From Telluribacter sp035998675 (GTDB lineage: Bacteria > Bacteroidota > Bacteroidia > Cytophagales > Spirosomataceae), in assembly GCF_035998675.1 (NCBI RefSeq), contig NZ_DASYHI010000023.1, positions 62,001 to 126,000 of the forward strand: 64,000 nt of DNA, read 5' to 3'. Positions 63,958 to 64,000 of this stretch are shown in pieces. The notes beneath the pieces are model-generated. The model made no database searches, had not been told where the DNA came from, and saw only the letters and a list, made by a program, of their open reading frames with translations. Every line of letters starts with the position of its first letter. Positions within the stretch are counted from its first letter, which is position 1. Made by a program: the position numbers and the translations under genes.

Positions 63958-64000
63958 TTACTGTAAAGCGCTGTGGTCGGCAATAAGTACCGGGTAGTCG
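63958..64000 (-). CDS. C-terminal end of a gene running off the right edge
   Basis: On the minus strand, the last 43 bases give codons for DYPVLIADHSALQ and TAA at 63958-63960, 43 bases before the symporter start. This looks like a coding tail, since it would fit an upstream gene of the same run, but 13 codons cannot prove it. Confidence 0.35.
   Translation of the reverse strand, partial: DYPVLIADHSALQ

Noticed and set aside
1..64000. CRISPR array, tRNA, rRNA, integrase or intact insertion sequence
   Set aside because: No regularly spaced repeats, no tRNA T-loop signature and no transposase or integrase frame was found by reading both strands.

Overview
The window looks like chromosomal DNA of a Bacteroidota species, most likely order Cytophagales (Spirosomaceae-like). 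The family assignment is inference, from the outer-membrane beta-barrel receptor, DUF4249 lipoprotein, EpsG/Wzc/Wza capsule genes, PAS-rich soluble histidine kinases, SPW and TIGR02587/TIGR02588 proteins, and an A/T-rich TAnnTTTG-type promoter. GC content is moderate. The tetranucleotide GTAC is strikingly frequent on both strands. I saw no tRNA, rRNA, CRISPR array or intact insertion sequence.

Layout. 1-2.6 kb: the N-terminal part of a glycosyltransferase running off the left edge, a small Cys protein and a DUF2236 oxygenase-like protein. 2.7-10.7 kb: two AI-2E-type membrane proteins, a GH13 alpha-glucosidase, a TIGR03885-type flavin oxidoreductase, the TIGR02587/TIGR02588 membrane pair and a DUF1259 protein. 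With the SPW protein and catalase at 27.7-30.2 kb, this set resembles stress-tolerance islands. 10.9-17.1 kb: one 2049-residue soluble histidine kinase with about eleven PAS domains, a GAF domain and a degenerate CheB-like N-terminus. 17.1-27.5 kb: an aromatic-acid-type MFS transporter, a lipoprotein formylglycine-generating-enzyme homologue with both active-site cysteines, a 1278-residue DUF6807/PVC-dehydrogenase/cytochrome fusion, and a MarR-receptor operon with a palindromic operator.

30.4-45.3 kb is an exopolysaccharide locus. It holds an EpsG polymerase, a GH16 lipoprotein, two GT2 and two GT4 transferases, a priming phosphoglycosyltransferase, a flippase, a Wzc-like ATPase and a Wza-like exporter. 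Paralogous GT2 and GAF genes lie in a nested mirror-image order. 45.7-52.8 kb: a small membrane protein, gamma-glutamylcyclotransferase, CoaX, a second PAS kinase, a TolB-like propeller protein, and the ends-only remnants of a TonB receptor and a DUF4249 gene. These remnants are divergent to an intact DUF4249 gene.

55.2-63.9 kb is one minus-strand run: sodium:solute symporter, SDR, RraA-type protein, heparinase II/III-type lyase, two VOC proteins, a zinc-type dehydrogenase and a secreted GH10 xylanase. It is best read as an operon for uptake and breakdown of a uronate-containing oligosaccharide, but the substrate is not settled by the sequence.
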